DNA of 64,000 nucleotides from Nitzschia sp. DOCU1 (lineage: Eukaryota > Bacillariophyta > Bacillariophyceae > Bacillariales > Bacillariaceae): the NCBI GenBank assembly GCA_951394045.1, contig OX595985.1, positions 1,116,001-1,180,000 on the forward strand, in the 5' to 3' direction. Under the pieces are notes generated by a model that searched no databases, was not told the DNA's origin, and worked only from the letters and a program-made list of their open reading frames with translations. The position numbers and the translations under genes are program-made. Positions 29,631 to 39,199 of the stretch are shown one piece after another (the stretch's first letter is position 1; each line of letters opens with the position of its first letter).

Positions 29631-32300
29631 ATGTCATTTGGCTTTGCGAGACTGACGAGTAAGCACCGCGACGATGGCGGAGAGCTGGGATCGACCAAAA
29701 AGACGACGGGTGGTCTTTGGGACTCGATCGGGGTTGTTGGCGTGATTGGATCTTGGATGACTGGCATGACGAAAAAGAATAAACGAAAGAAGGACGCCAT
29801 GTCGATTTTTGCCAAAGGCTCTGAATCGTCAGATGACGAGGGCATTGCGGCTATGAAATCGAACGCCAGACAGAGCACAAGTACAACGGGAACAACCAGC
29901 GTTGCAGATCTTATGGAACCTGGGCGCCAAAGCCAGGTTTCAGACGGCCAGGAAGATATCGGCTTCTCTAAGCCCACTGTCATTGCCGTCCCGACTCCAA
30001 ACAAGCCAACTCTCTCACAGTCACGGAGCGAAGAGTACCAAGAGCCAGAGGGGATGATAAGTGTGTACAGTCCACTCGATTCTGCTAGTCTCGGAAGTAG
30101 CACGGAGGCAGCAGGATCCAGCTCTTCGAACGCAAACGATCCAACCCCTAAATGGTTGATTACGGAATCGTCAGCGGACAAGCGAGGAACCAAACGCTGT
30201 TCGCCTGAAGACCAGAAACCACCCGCAAAGAGAAAGAGTCCGCGCCTTGGTTCGACTGGCAGCGCCATGTTAGGCCTCTATGACGAACGCGATGGAGAGG
30301 CTCAAGTTGAGGATAGTGATGATTTTTTGGTTCACGGGGTTTCTTCAACGGCCGAGTACACTCCCACGTGCTTTGCCATCACAATCAACAAGACACGATG
30401 TGCCTTATTGCCAGTTGACGGTGCGGACTATTGTAAGATACATTGCCGCACCAAGCCCGTTCACGGGACATTGGTCAACCAAGGTCGTTCAGAACTTCTG
30501 CGAGATACCTATTTCTGGAATGCGCCAGGTACAACGCAATGCCGAGCAATTTCACAACGTGGAACACGTTGCAAGTTATGTTCCATTGCCAAATGGGACA
30601 TGTGCCGCAGCCACATTTCGCACCCTCCTCTAAGGTTTGTGCCGTTTAAGGTCGGTGAGACAGTGGAAAATACAGATGAATCACTTGCGGGTGGCGACAA
30701 CACGAAAATTCAGGAGCCAGATGAGAAAGAAGAAGAAATCCAAATTCAGCAGGAGGTTGATGTAGCGTACGCCGCGGGGTTAGATGAAGACTTATCGTCG
30801 GACTCTGATGCTGGTGGCGACGATGGTGCCGACGACGACGACGATTACGAAGAAGAAGAAGATCATGACGACGATGAAGACAATTCGAGCGTCGAAAGTG
30901 AAGACTCGGAAGATAGCCGAATTCTTGAAGGTTACGACGAGGATGCTGGGGATGACTGGGAACCGGACCACTCCGTCCAGGGAAGTCAATCGGACCACTC
31001 CGTCCAGGGAAATAAAAGGAATAATAGTCGCCGTACAAAAAAGTCAATGGGTGACAGCGAAGCGGAAAACATATGCCAGTATGTTTCGCCCAGAGGCACA
31101 CGATGTCACTACAAAGCCGCGAAACCAAGCTTTGTCTGTTGTCGTGGCCATTGCTATCTTGAAGATGAATTGAAAGCTAACCTCGCTGCCAAGAAGTTGG
31201 GTGACGACGCTGACGAGGAAACCACTGTAGTAGACGATGGACAGCCTCGTTGCTACACTTTTAAGGAGTTTCTCAGCATGTGGGAGTATGTAGAAGGTTT
31301 CACCGGGGAAGAAACGGACGAGGTGGAAGCCACCAAATGTGTGCGGAGCTCTAATCAAAGCATGGATCCAGAGGACACGGTTGGGCAGGCCAAGGCGCAG
31401 TACGGTCGACTGCTACCAGGGGCGATGAGGGTACGAATCATAAACGCACACAATTCTCTCGCCTATTTTTTCAAATCTCACCAATTGTCCGCCTTGATCT
31501 TTTAGACAATGATGACAAAAATCATGGATCTGAAAGAGGACGATGTATTTTTGGATATAGGGCATGGTCTCGGCAACGCTTGTTTGCAGGCTGCTTTTAC
31601 TGCCGGCTGCGAAGCCCGCGGCATTGAAGTCGTCTTTTCTCGGAACAATATCTCCGGTGTGTATCGCGACAAAATGTATCACCGTCACGAGAAGGGGCTC
31701 GGCGAACGGCGTAAAGTTGGCAAAGTCCTTTTGCGACATGGCCGCTTGGAAGATGAGTGTCATCGCGATTTTCTGACGAAAGGAGTCACCCGGGCGTATG
31801 TGAACAATTTCAATGGGGTCTTCGCGGAGCGGTCGGTGTGGACTAATTGCAAATGGTTTTTGGATGACTACGTTGCGGCCTTATTCGCATTGATGGAACC
31901 GGGTGCAATCATGGTAACCCTTCATCCTCTTACTCTCGGGATCACCCAAGAAGAAGCAAACCGCAACCGTAGAAAGCACGATCTAAAACAAAGTCGTGAC
32001 GCCTCCTTCTTCAAGGTGGAACGTGTTCTTCTCGGGAAAGCTTGCGATGCGGTCAAATGGAACCAGCACTCTGGAAACGACAAGGACATTTACGTGTACA
32101 AATACACTCGACTCGCACAGGAGACTGGCTCAGAGGCGGTTTTTATGTGCTGCAATCCGCTTTGCGATCTTGCCCAAAAGGGCATTGCAATGAAAGCGAC
32201 GACTATCAACGAGGAAGGTCGATGCGTGATCAACCAATGTGAATGCAAGATCACTGCCAAGAATCTGCGACGACAAGGCAAGAAGTACTACCCTGAGTAG
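29631..32300 (+). CDS. DOT1-like histone methyltransferase fused to three zinc-knuckle repeats
   Basis: Exons 29631-31430 and 31506-32300, with a 75-base intron (GTACGA to TTTTAG), give 864 residues. The C-terminal part is DOT1-like: DVFLDIGHGLGNACLQAAF (SAM motif I, about 614-632), RGIEV, then RAYVNNFNGVF, matching the VNNF.F motif of DOT1, and MVTLHPL. DOT1 enzymes methylate Lys79 of histone H3. The N-terminal 600 residues contain three similar Cys/His units at about 247-272, 304-331 and 482-508. Each reads C-x9-C-x10/11-C-x2-H with TRC around the second Cys. Between them lie acidic, Asp/Glu-rich stretches and a small duplicated DHSVQG unit. The zinc role is inferred from spacing. The final 40 residues hold more Cys pairs (CCNPLC, CECK). 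Confidence 0.82.
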
Positions 32301-33016
32301 CATCGTGATGCCATTGTTTTCACACATTGCTTGTTTGAGGGGGGGGAGGCTGTCGCACGCCGAGACTCGTGCAATGCCCTCCTCTCAGACCGATCATGGT
32401 AACCTCCTTTTGCCTCGGCGGCAGAAGAACTGTCCATTGCGGCGCCAGTGTCACGAAAGGGCAATCGTATGAAAGCGACAGATGGTGGGGCTCCAGAAAT
32501 GGATCCAATTTTTAAGGACTGCAATTGGTTTTCTTGGTCGAAGGTCGTTGTTGAATTGTTTACGAGAAGAAAACATTTTCGCTATGCTTTAACAGGTGTC
32601 ACTCCCAATCTTCCAAAGTTGGTGCAAAACTTGTTGCTTCCTTCGGAATGTGGATATTGCAACACTACCTTTGAATTAATACTACTAGTGATGATATGAA
32701 CGAACGCACTTGCGTTTAGAGGCGACGTTCTACCGGTAGAGCAAGAATCATTGGAGCCACGTCGACAGTATTGTCGGGCGTAACTACAAAAGTAGGGCAC
32801 GCAAAAGTCAACTACTTGCTCATAGGTACTGTATTTCAAGAGACAGGTGCCACATGAGTCGTTCATCCATACGTAATTCGACAACGATTCGACTGCTAGC
32901 CGCACACTTCCTCCCTGCTCCAACAATTTTGCAAAGTTCCACACTGATTATTTGAATTGTCTCGAATACTTCAGTTTGGGGCTTGTTACAGGAAACGAAT
33001 GATGGTTAGTCGTCGC
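32301..33016. other. Convergent intergenic region
   Basis: About 0.7 kb between two converging genes. It contains a G-run (GGGGGGG near 32340) and TACCGGTA at 32731-32738. No gene is supported. Confidence 0.5.
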
Positions 33017-34879
33017 CTACCATCGTTGTCGCCAACGTACAGGTAGTGTACCCTTTGCTTTTTTTAGTTCGACTAATGCATTCCGTAGCTCCCATTGCTT
33101 CACAAATAACCTGGGAAACATAGGATTGTTGATATCTTCTTCCGTCCAATCCGAAAAGAAACTCCCATGAGTGGAGTGATTCGACCGCTCGGCGCTCCGC
33201 AACAGGGGGACAAGGTGCTCCAGCTGGACAGCCGACAACAGCAATCGACCACAACCTTCCAGTGGCTCCTTCACGAAGGGGGTGATTAAGTTCAACGCCG
33301 ACTCAACTGTCGTCGCAGAGCTCAGACCACCTGCATCGATGGCCTCGAATACTTTAATCAAGAATTCAATGTCCTCCTGGCAAACTCCGTCGGGGGTCAA
33401 AGACTTTTTGTTGAATGAGTTGGTTATCAATCCTTCACAAAATTCCAACCCTTCACGAAATTCATACTTGTTGTAAAGGGGGGCCAGTTCAACCGCATCT
33501 TTCAATGTCATGTTCGGGCTGTTCTTTAGTTCCAAACACTTCATCATTCGGTCCCAGTCTTTGGGTGCCAAGTCAGGAAGTTTGATCTTCCGAAACTTGG
33601 ATTCGTTCATGGGACTTGCAAGCAGTTTATCAAAGAAGTGACTCTGAGAGGCCATGATGTGAGAGTAGTATATGAATTCGCGTTTGTCCTGGCCTTTTCC
33701 CACGACGATCTTTAGGTCGGGATCCGAAAATCGCAACTTCTTTCCCAAACGCCCTCCACTGAGCTTTTGAGGACGAGACAAGGATTTCTTCACCACACGG
33801 CTTTTTCTTGCTCGTGGCTCTCGTTCCTTTTGAGGAACACCAAATTTTGCTTTTTTGTTCCTGTTATTGCCCGCGGGTCGGGAGTACACCACCGCTAGTA
33901 TGTCTGCGGGAACGCAAAAGGGCACATGCTGGTCGGCAAAGGCAATGCCTCCTCTTCGACCAACACCCAGACCACTTGGCAGCTGCCGATGAATGCTTGT
34001 TTGTCCAAAAAGTCTTTGATAATGATATTCAATCTTATCCCCCACCTCGGTTTGCACGGAAGTGGAAGGATCTAGATCTGGAAGCTTTTTCGTCATGGAA
34101 TGTTCTGGGCACAAAATGGCCAACTCATTAACTTGACTGGTTGGAGGCAAACAATTCACATGGTACGCCCAAGGACAATACAAGCAGCGCTTTAAGGAAA
34201 TGAAAACAGCGAGTTGTTTAGTACGTGGAACGATGCACAGCACGACACAACTCAAGAAGCAAATCCAACAACAAATAAATCTTACATGGAGGCGGCCGTC
34301 CTTCCTGCATTGATAAATGCTCGTTTGCTTTTTCTTGCCGCGTTTCTTCTCGGCCTCGTCTTCTTTTTGTTCTTTCTCAAGAGCATCTTTTTGCGTGCAC
34401 GTCCAGCAATGATGCGCCGGACAAATAAAGGAAGGAACCGCACAATTAGTGCTACTAATGGCACCCTCTTCGACACTCCTCGGACTGACATTGCGAGTAA
34501 CCGGCTGTTCCATCATTTTGACAGGAACATTATTTAATGCTAGACAAGATTCATGAAAGAAGAGTCCACAATGATCCTTGCTGCATCCGAAAACATCCAC
34601 GTTATCTTTCCCGTACTCTTCACAAAAGGCGCATCGATGCCGCGATTTAGTACAGTCTTTGCAGATCCAATCATCGTCTTCACAAGGAACCTGAGACAAG
34701 CCTGCGCATGGTAAATGAAAGGTACGGCGACAGGCTCCGTCGCAATACAATAATAACTCGGCGCTGGGGTCTACCAAGCATTCTGCCTCGTTGCACTCGG
34801 CACAAACCCAGTCCATATTCTTGGCCTCAGGACTTTTCGCTTTTTCCGTCGTCATCGCGATGCCATCCTGGGGCGGCAT
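33017..34879 (-). CDS. PHD-finger and BTB domain protein
   Basis: Start at the ATG at 34879. A 96-base intron at 34190-34285 (GTAAGA to TTAAAG) gives exons 34879-34286 and 34189-33017, and 588 residues. Zinc fingers: PHD1 (WVCAECNEAECL, CDGACRRTFHLPC, WICKDC; about 23-76), then an extended PHD-like module (HRCAFCEEYGKDNVDVFGC, CGLFFHESC, FICPAHHC) and RCLYCPWAYHVNC after splicing, as in NSD-type tandem PHDs. A linker with basic KKSLSRPQK precedes a BTB/POZ-like fold (REFIYYSHIMASQSHFFDKL, IKLPDLAPKDWDRMMKCLEL). Such proteins read histone marks; BTB adds dimerisation or a cullin-3 link. The intron length is a multiple of three and has no in-frame stop, so a retained form would still be translatable. 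Confidence 0.82.
   Translation of the reverse strand: MPPQDGIAMTTEKAKSPEAKNMDWVCAECNEAECLVDPSAELLLYCDGACRRTFHLPCAGLSQVPCEDDDWICKDCTKSRHRCAFCEEYGKDNVDVFGCSKDHCGLFFHESCLALNNVPVKMMEQPVTRNVSPRSVEEGAISSTNCAVPSFICPAHHCWTCTQKDALEKEQKEDEAEKKRGKKKQTSIYQCRKDGRLHVRFICCWICFLSCVVLCIVPRTKQLAVFISLKRCLYCPWAYHVNCLPPTSQVNELAILCPEHSMTKKLPDLDPSTSVQTEVGDKIEYHYQRLFGQTSIHRQLPSGLGVGRRGGIAFADQHVPFCVPADILAVVYSRPAGNNRNKKAKFGVPQKEREPRARKSRVVKKSLSRPQKLSGGRLGKKLRFSDPDLKIVVGKGQDKREFIYYSHIMASQSHFFDKLLASPMNESKFRKIKLPDLAPKDWDRMMKCLELKNSPNMTLKDAVELAPLYNKYEFREGLEFCEGLITNSFNKKSLTPDGVCQEDIEFLIKVFEAIDAGGLSSATTVESALNLITPFVKEPLEGCGRLLLSAVQLEHLVPLLRSAERSNHSTHGSFFSDWTEEDINNPMFPRLFVKQWELRNALVELKKAKGTLPVRWRQRW
34190..34285 (-). other. 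Stop-free 96-base intron
   Basis: The frame runs through this intron without a stop and would add 32 mostly hydrophobic residues (FICCWICFLSCVVLCIV) inside a zinc finger. Removal rejoins DGRLH-RCLYC, which fits the PHD pattern better. Splice sites are GTAAGA and TTAAAG. Confidence 0.7.
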
Positions 34880-35419
34880 GGTGCTTGTGTGTACCGAGCT
34901 AAAGAGAGACAATGCAATGCACTGCAATAAGAGGGACCTATCGGGTGATGGAAATACGATACCGCTAGAAAGTGAGCGCTGATGAAGAGCCCGTCATTTG
35001 TTTTTGCAAGGGAGATCAGTTTTTGATGTCGATGTGAAGAAGAGGATTGCGAGCGAAGAAGCCATCAACGTACACAGAGAACCGATCCCGCTGGAGGGAA
35101 ATTTGGAGCTATTTAGACAGACGGTCATGTATTACGGTAAATAGCAGTTAATTCCCCCCTTCCAAGCGTCTAATTAAAAAATGGCGCGCTACTTCATTAG
35201 CTTGCGACCGTGCGTGGACGATGAGCCTGGACTACACGATAGTTGGTAAACTTTCCATTCCCTCAAATTCTACGACCCTAAAGCTATATATTTTAATATT
35301 ACGGTAAATAGCAGAAGGAACCAATGAAAAGGTAGCCTCGCAGGCCAGCTCGCGCCAGGAAATGAGACGCCTATACCAAGTACAGACAGGCCCATCCCCC
35401 ACTGCCTCTACACTGAGAT
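34880..35419. other. Intergenic, no gene seen
   Basis: 540 bases upstream of the PHD-BTB gene. It contains the phrase TTACGGTAAATAGCAG twice (near 35133 and 35298), a short direct repeat, and little else. Confidence 0.45.
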
Positions 35420-35818
35420 ATGTGTGTACACCGAGGAACTTCGATACCGCACAAGCAAGAGCGCGAAAACGAGCTAACCGTTTTGGCGATAATCCGAAGT
35501 TCACTTCCCGAAGTCTCCCGAAGTCTCCCGAGTTCCCGACGTACTCCCGACGTTCTCCCGACGTTCTCCCGACGTCCTCCCGAAGTTCACAAGGTCGACC
35601 CAATATCGCGCCGGCCAGTTCAACCGCCGCGCCAGCCCCGTCCTGTTTTACAGCCTGTCGCTTCGGGTAGCAGCACACCCACGGGTGGTACGCCCACCGG
35701 AGGTACCGAGCCTACGACCGGTGGTGCCACCGAAGGTCCGACTGCTGCGGGCAGTGTTCCTGCTACTCTTGGCACTTTGATAGCCGTCGCCTTTGCACTC
35801 TTTGCCTTGATTGTTTAA
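35420..35818 (+). CDS. Possible short surface-protein fragment with C-terminal membrane span
   Basis: 132 codons from an ATG at 35420. The first 70 residues are translated from a minisatellite (35505-35590) and are probably not meaningful. The last 60 look genuine: a Gly/Thr/Ser/Pro-rich stretch (GGTPTGGTEPTTGGATEG) followed by a hydrophobic end (LGTLIAVAFALFALIV), like the C-terminus of a mucin-like or GPI-anchored protein. I read it as the remaining 3' part of a cell-surface protein gene whose body has been lost, or a missed terminal exon. A minus-strand frame over the same bases is weaker. Confidence 0.35.
   Translation: MCVHRGTSIPHKQERENELTVLAIIRSSLPEVSRSLPSSRRTPDVLPTFSRRPPEVHKVDPISRRPVQPPRQPRPVLQPVASGSSTPTGGTPTGGTEPTTGGATEGPTAAGSVPATLGTLIAVAFALFALIV
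35505..35590. repeat. Minisatellite of 8-11-base units (CCCGAAGTCT / CCCGACGTNCT)
   Basis: About eight units in a row: CCCGAAGTCT twice, CCCGAGTT, then CCCGACGTACT, two of CCCGACGTTCT, CCCGACGTCCT and a final CCCGAAGT. The same units recur at 37205-37279, on the other side of the DUF4239-like gene. Confidence 0.9.
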
Positions 35819-35952
35819 TGATCAAACTGTGGGCACGTTTTTACCAGGATTGCATGTCTCTATTATCTGTTGCGTGTTTTTATCGTGTCAAAAAGTGCTT
35901 TAGTAGAAAGATATATTACGATGCATAATAATAGCGTGGCAAGGCGTATCAG

Positions 35953-37179
35953 TTACTTGATTCTTGTTGTTGTAGTGGACGAGGAATTGGTCATGGAACC
36001 TGTCACCCGCTCCTCGTCCAATAGTTTTGTTGTTTGGTGCTTGGCCTGTAGTAGTAGTTCTTCTTGCTTTCGTCGTTGCCGGATCAACGTGACAAGAATC
36101 CCTTGGCGTATTGTTTGGAGTTGGTCCATCATGCCACTTCGTTTCGAAATCTGGTAGGATCCCCGAAATGGATAGCTCAAGTCGTAACACACCAACCCCA
36201 AGACACTGAGCGTGCCGACCAGAATACTCCACAATAATCGCAATTGAATGGCATTCAAGAAGACTAAAATATCCTGGTCGGTTTCCATCAAGAATGCCAA
36301 CAAGATACTCCCACCCAACGCGGCGAGTACCGCAAAATGTAATTGCGGAAACGTCGATTGCAAGGCCGTAAGGCGTGTGGCCCGTTGTTCCATCAAAGAT
36401 TCGCATGCTTGTAGGGCTTGATTCCAAATCATGGGAGACACGGCCGATGACGTGCTAGTAGATGCTGCCATGTTATGGAGCTCTCGGACTACACCCGTCA
36501 ATTCACATTCCATGGCATGGCGATCGTCGATTACAGCATTTTCGTCGGCTTCGGATAATAATCTCGTTGTATATTGCCCAAGATACTGGAGACACTTGGT
36601 CAAGGCGACATCATGTGTTGATATCATTTCCGTAGAAACCAACGACGACGACGATTGGCTTTCGGGTACTGCTCGTATTAGCACCCCGTTATTCTCGTCC
36701 TCGAGACACAGGGTCAAAATGCGCAGTTGTACTGCTTCGAGATGCATTGCTAGTTGAATTTCTTGTTGACGTTGCTTTAGCGTATTGATCGTCGTCGCAA
36801 TCATCGTGGCAAACAACAGCGTCATGGCAGGAACGACAACGCCGTTGATAGCAGGTGCAATAATGCGGGCTTGATAAGCGCCTCCGTTGACAGCGACCCA
36901 GTTATTGGACAAACTGGACAAGTACCGGATACATGTTGAGAATAGCTTGGCCAGGGGATCGTAAGTCCCGAAAGCGAGCGCCGTTAGGATAACGGGCTTG
37001 GATTGCAAGGCCTTGTCCCAAAACGAAGGCGACGCAAGCACCGAAGCAAATGCTGACCTTGTGTCTTGGTCGTTTCTTTGGTTGTCATCGTCAACATCGT
37101 CGTCATAGAGTTGCACCAAACGACAACCGTCGCCCTGACCGTACAAGTCGGACTGGCTCGTTTGGGCGCGCACGGTCAT
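35953..37179 (-). CDS. DUF4239-like membrane protein
   Basis: 408 residues if the ATG at 37179 is used. The frame continues upstream 39 codons through a minisatellite but only to a TTG, so the true 5' end is unclear and an upstream exon is possible. Two hydrophobic pairs are visible: about residues 90-135 (IIAPAINGVVVPAMTLLFAT) and 295-345 (FAVLAALGGSILLAFLMET, LRLLWSILVGTLSVLGLVCY), the latter followed by DLSYPFRGSYQIS. The pattern FP..H..VL near the second pair, with a polar helical domain between the pairs, matches DUF4239/bestrophin-like proteins, which are common in diatoms. Ion-channel activity is possible but unproven. The C-terminus is polar and coiled. Confidence 0.65.
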   Translation of the reverse strand: MTVRAQTSQSDLYGQGDGCRLVQLYDDDVDDDNQRNDQDTRSAFASVLASPSFWDKALQSKPVILTALAFGTYDPLAKLFSTCIRYLSSLSNNWVAVNGGAYQARIIAPAINGVVVPAMTLLFATMIATTINTLKQRQQEIQLAMHLEAVQLRILTLCLEDENNGVLIRAVPESQSSSSLVSTEMISTHDVALTKCLQYLGQYTTRLLSEADENAVIDDRHAMECELTGVVRELHNMAASTSTSSAVSPMIWNQALQACESLMEQRATRLTALQSTFPQLHFAVLAALGGSILLAFLMETDQDILVFLNAIQLRLLWSILVGTLSVLGLVCYDLSYPFRGSYQISKRSGMMDQLQTIRQGILVTLIRQRRKQEELLLQAKHQTTKLLDEERVTGSMTNSSSTTTTRIK

Positions 37180-37204
37180 CGCTTTGGCGCGCACGGTAGA
37201 CGAG

Positions 37205-37279
37205 TTCCCGAAGTGCTCCCGAAGTCCTCCCGAAGTTGAGTCCTTCCCGACGTGCTCCCGACGTACTCCCGAAGTCGGA
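37205..37279. repeat. Minisatellite related to that at 35.5 kb
   Basis: Units CCCGAAGTGCT, CCCGAAGTCCT, CCCGAAGTTG, CCCGACGTGCT, CCCGACGTACT and CCCGAAGTCGG. Same unit and same strand sense as the array at 35505-35590. The two arrays bracket the DUF4239-like gene about 1.6 kb apart. Confidence 0.9.
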
Positions 37280-38035
37280 GTAGCGATACTTGTCAAGGCA
37301 CTCGGAATAACGCGGAATTTAAAGCAATCGCTTTTATGCCTTCCCCATATATGCCCTATATAAGCCCTAGTAACGCATGGGCCAGACAGTCAGTACCACA
37401 GTACCTATGGCATATATCTTTGGCAGGACCCCCCGCCCGCCCCGCGATCAAAGGAGCAAACCGTTCGAAGAAGTCGATTGACAACGTGATGATCGCAAGG
37501 AAAAGCGGCCGCATGTCGCCCGCTGCTATGGGTCGCCACGCCTAAATAATGGCGCGCCGGGCCGCCACCGTGCGCGCACGCACAGCTGCAAGGGATTGCT
37601 TAGGCAATTTTTCGGTGTTTGGGAACTTTATAATAAAATTTTAGGGGTGGAGAAAGGGGGAGGGCGGTGCACCGCAGGTGCGCCGAAGGCTGCCAAACTA
37701 TAGTACGATACAGCAGATAGGTTCATAGGTACAGCTAGCAATAGTACCAGCACAGCTCACCAGACACCTGGTATTAGTGGTAGTAGTGGCTAGCTGCTGA
37801 GACGAGCTGCTAGTAGTAATACAGGCACCAGCAGAAGTCATAGTGGTGAGGACATGATCGTCGTGGGGGGGCGGCCTGCTGTTAGTACTACTACTAGTGC
37901 CTATGAGCGCCACCGCCCCGCAGGTAGTAGGATGATGCACTGAAGGTGGCAGTAGTTAGTACTGAAGTAGCTACAGTAGGCTGCCATTCGACTAGTGCTA
38001 CAACAACAACACCAACAGCGAGAAAAACATGATAC

Positions 38036-38120
38036 TATTTGGCGAGATTGTTCCTCTCCAATCATCCAGGTAGCTGCTAAATGGATAGTGCGCACTTTTT
38101 GCTGCTCTAATAGTAGTACT
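38036..38120 (+). repeat. Dispersed repeat family R1, copy 3
   Basis: Starts TATTTGGCGAGATTGTTCCT, continues AGGTAGCTGCTAAATGGATA and ends GCTGCTCTAATAGTAGTAC. Closest to copy 4 about 200 bases downstream; the two share CACTTTTTGCTGCT. Confidence 0.85.
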
Positions 38121-38241
38121 ACTTACCTTTGTACTATGGTTTCATCATCTCGCTGATGATTCCTGATGGGTGAAAAAGTCCTAGTATGAGTCGTGAGACT
38201 CCTCAGCTGCCTTTCTTCCAGGTAGCCGTTATCGCTTCGGC

Positions 38242-38335
38242 AATTTGGCAAGATGGTTCCTCTCCAATCATCCAGTTAGCTGCTAAATGGATAGCACGCA
38301 CTTTTTGCTGCTTTCGTAGACGTACTAGTAAGTAG
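38242..38335 (+). repeat. Dispersed repeat family R1, copy 4
   Basis: Starts AATTTGGCAAGATGGTTCCT and shares TCTCCAATCATCCAG, TAGCTGCTAAATGGATAG and CACTTTTTGCTGCTT with copy 3. Copies 3 and 4 appear to be a recent local duplication. Confidence 0.85.
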
Positions 38336-38774
38336 TAGTAGTACTAGCCAGGACGAGTGCTGCTGGTGCACTTAGCTAGTCAAAGGAGTAGCCCAGCAGG
38401 GGTTGTACTATGAGGTAGCACCAGCACTAGTCCTTGTTTGGTCGTCCTCCATCCGCTTTGTCTTCGCTGTCCTCCTCCTCTCACCGCCCAGCGCTCCCAA
38501 GACCACTGCACCACCAGCATCAGGACATCCAGGACAAGAAGTAAGCGACTACTACTAGTAGTAGAAGAAGCTAGTAGTAGCAGTATAATAGCTATTATTA
38601 CTTGAGCTACTGCTAATTTTCCACCTGCTAGTATGTAAAAGCAGGGAAGAGTAGCTATGATTCATTCCAAGCAGCAAAGTGTGACTGTCTCAGAAGTAAA
38701 AGCTACAGAGATCACCCCCCATAGCAAGCCTTCGTCCAACAAATTTGAGGGGAATCGCGCGCGGTATGCGCTCC

Positions 38775-38880
38775 ACTACAAGAGCAGCCAATAGAATTGC
38801 TCCACTAAAAAGCAGCCAATAGCATTAGCGGAAACACTAAAATTACTAATAGGAGAGCCAATCGAATCAGCGTTAACACT
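38775..38880 (+). promoter_or_regulatory. Three AGCCAAT boxes in imperfect direct repeats
   Basis: CCAAT occurs at 38788-38792, 38816-38820 and 38858-38862, each within GAGCCAAT or GCAGCCAAT. The first two lie in a direct repeat of about 28 bases starting GCTCCACTA. A second repeated phrase, AGCGNNAACACTAA, follows. They lie 340-410 bases before the M3 peptidase ATG. NF-Y-type binding is inferred. Confidence 0.45.
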
Positions 38881-39199
38881 AATAGAGGCATATACAATAT
38901 GTCGCACTGCGACACACTAAAATGTTCCCAAACATGATAGGGTTGCCGGATTTTACACGAGCGCATCGTGATGAAATCCGATGACCATGGTGCAGTTTGT
39001 TGTTGTTCATATCCTTCAAACAAAAGTGATCTTAGAGTTGCTCTTTGCTTGGACAAATTAGAAACTAGCTTTATCATACTATTGAAAAGACACGCCACTC
39101 TGATATCCATCAAAGGGGACGAAGTTGTGTGAGTTTGACTCCTCCTTATTGTATTATCATTTCCTTTCTGTTGCACCAGCAATCGTCCACATCATTACC

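Larger units (their letters stand above)
37280..39199. other. Repeat-rich intergenic region
   Basis: About 1.9 kb without a supported gene. It contains a G/C-rich part near 37430-37600 (CCGCCCGCCC, GCGCGCACGCAC), many TAGTAGTA/CTACTACTA runs, two copies of repeat R1 (38036-38120 and 38242-38335) and a CCAAT-box repeat before the M3 peptidase gene. Confidence 0.65.

Noticed and set aside
29609..30268. 219-codon minus-strand frame opposite the DOT1-like gene
   Set aside because: Shadow of the first exon; no start context or domain.
35232..35678. 148-codon minus-strand frame through the minisatellite
   Set aside because: Most of it is repeat translation, and the plus-strand frame has a better C-terminal membrane signal.
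37180..37296. N-terminal extension of the DUF4239-like protein through the minisatellite
   Set aside because: No ATG and repeat-derived residues; kept only as a possibility in the gene entry.
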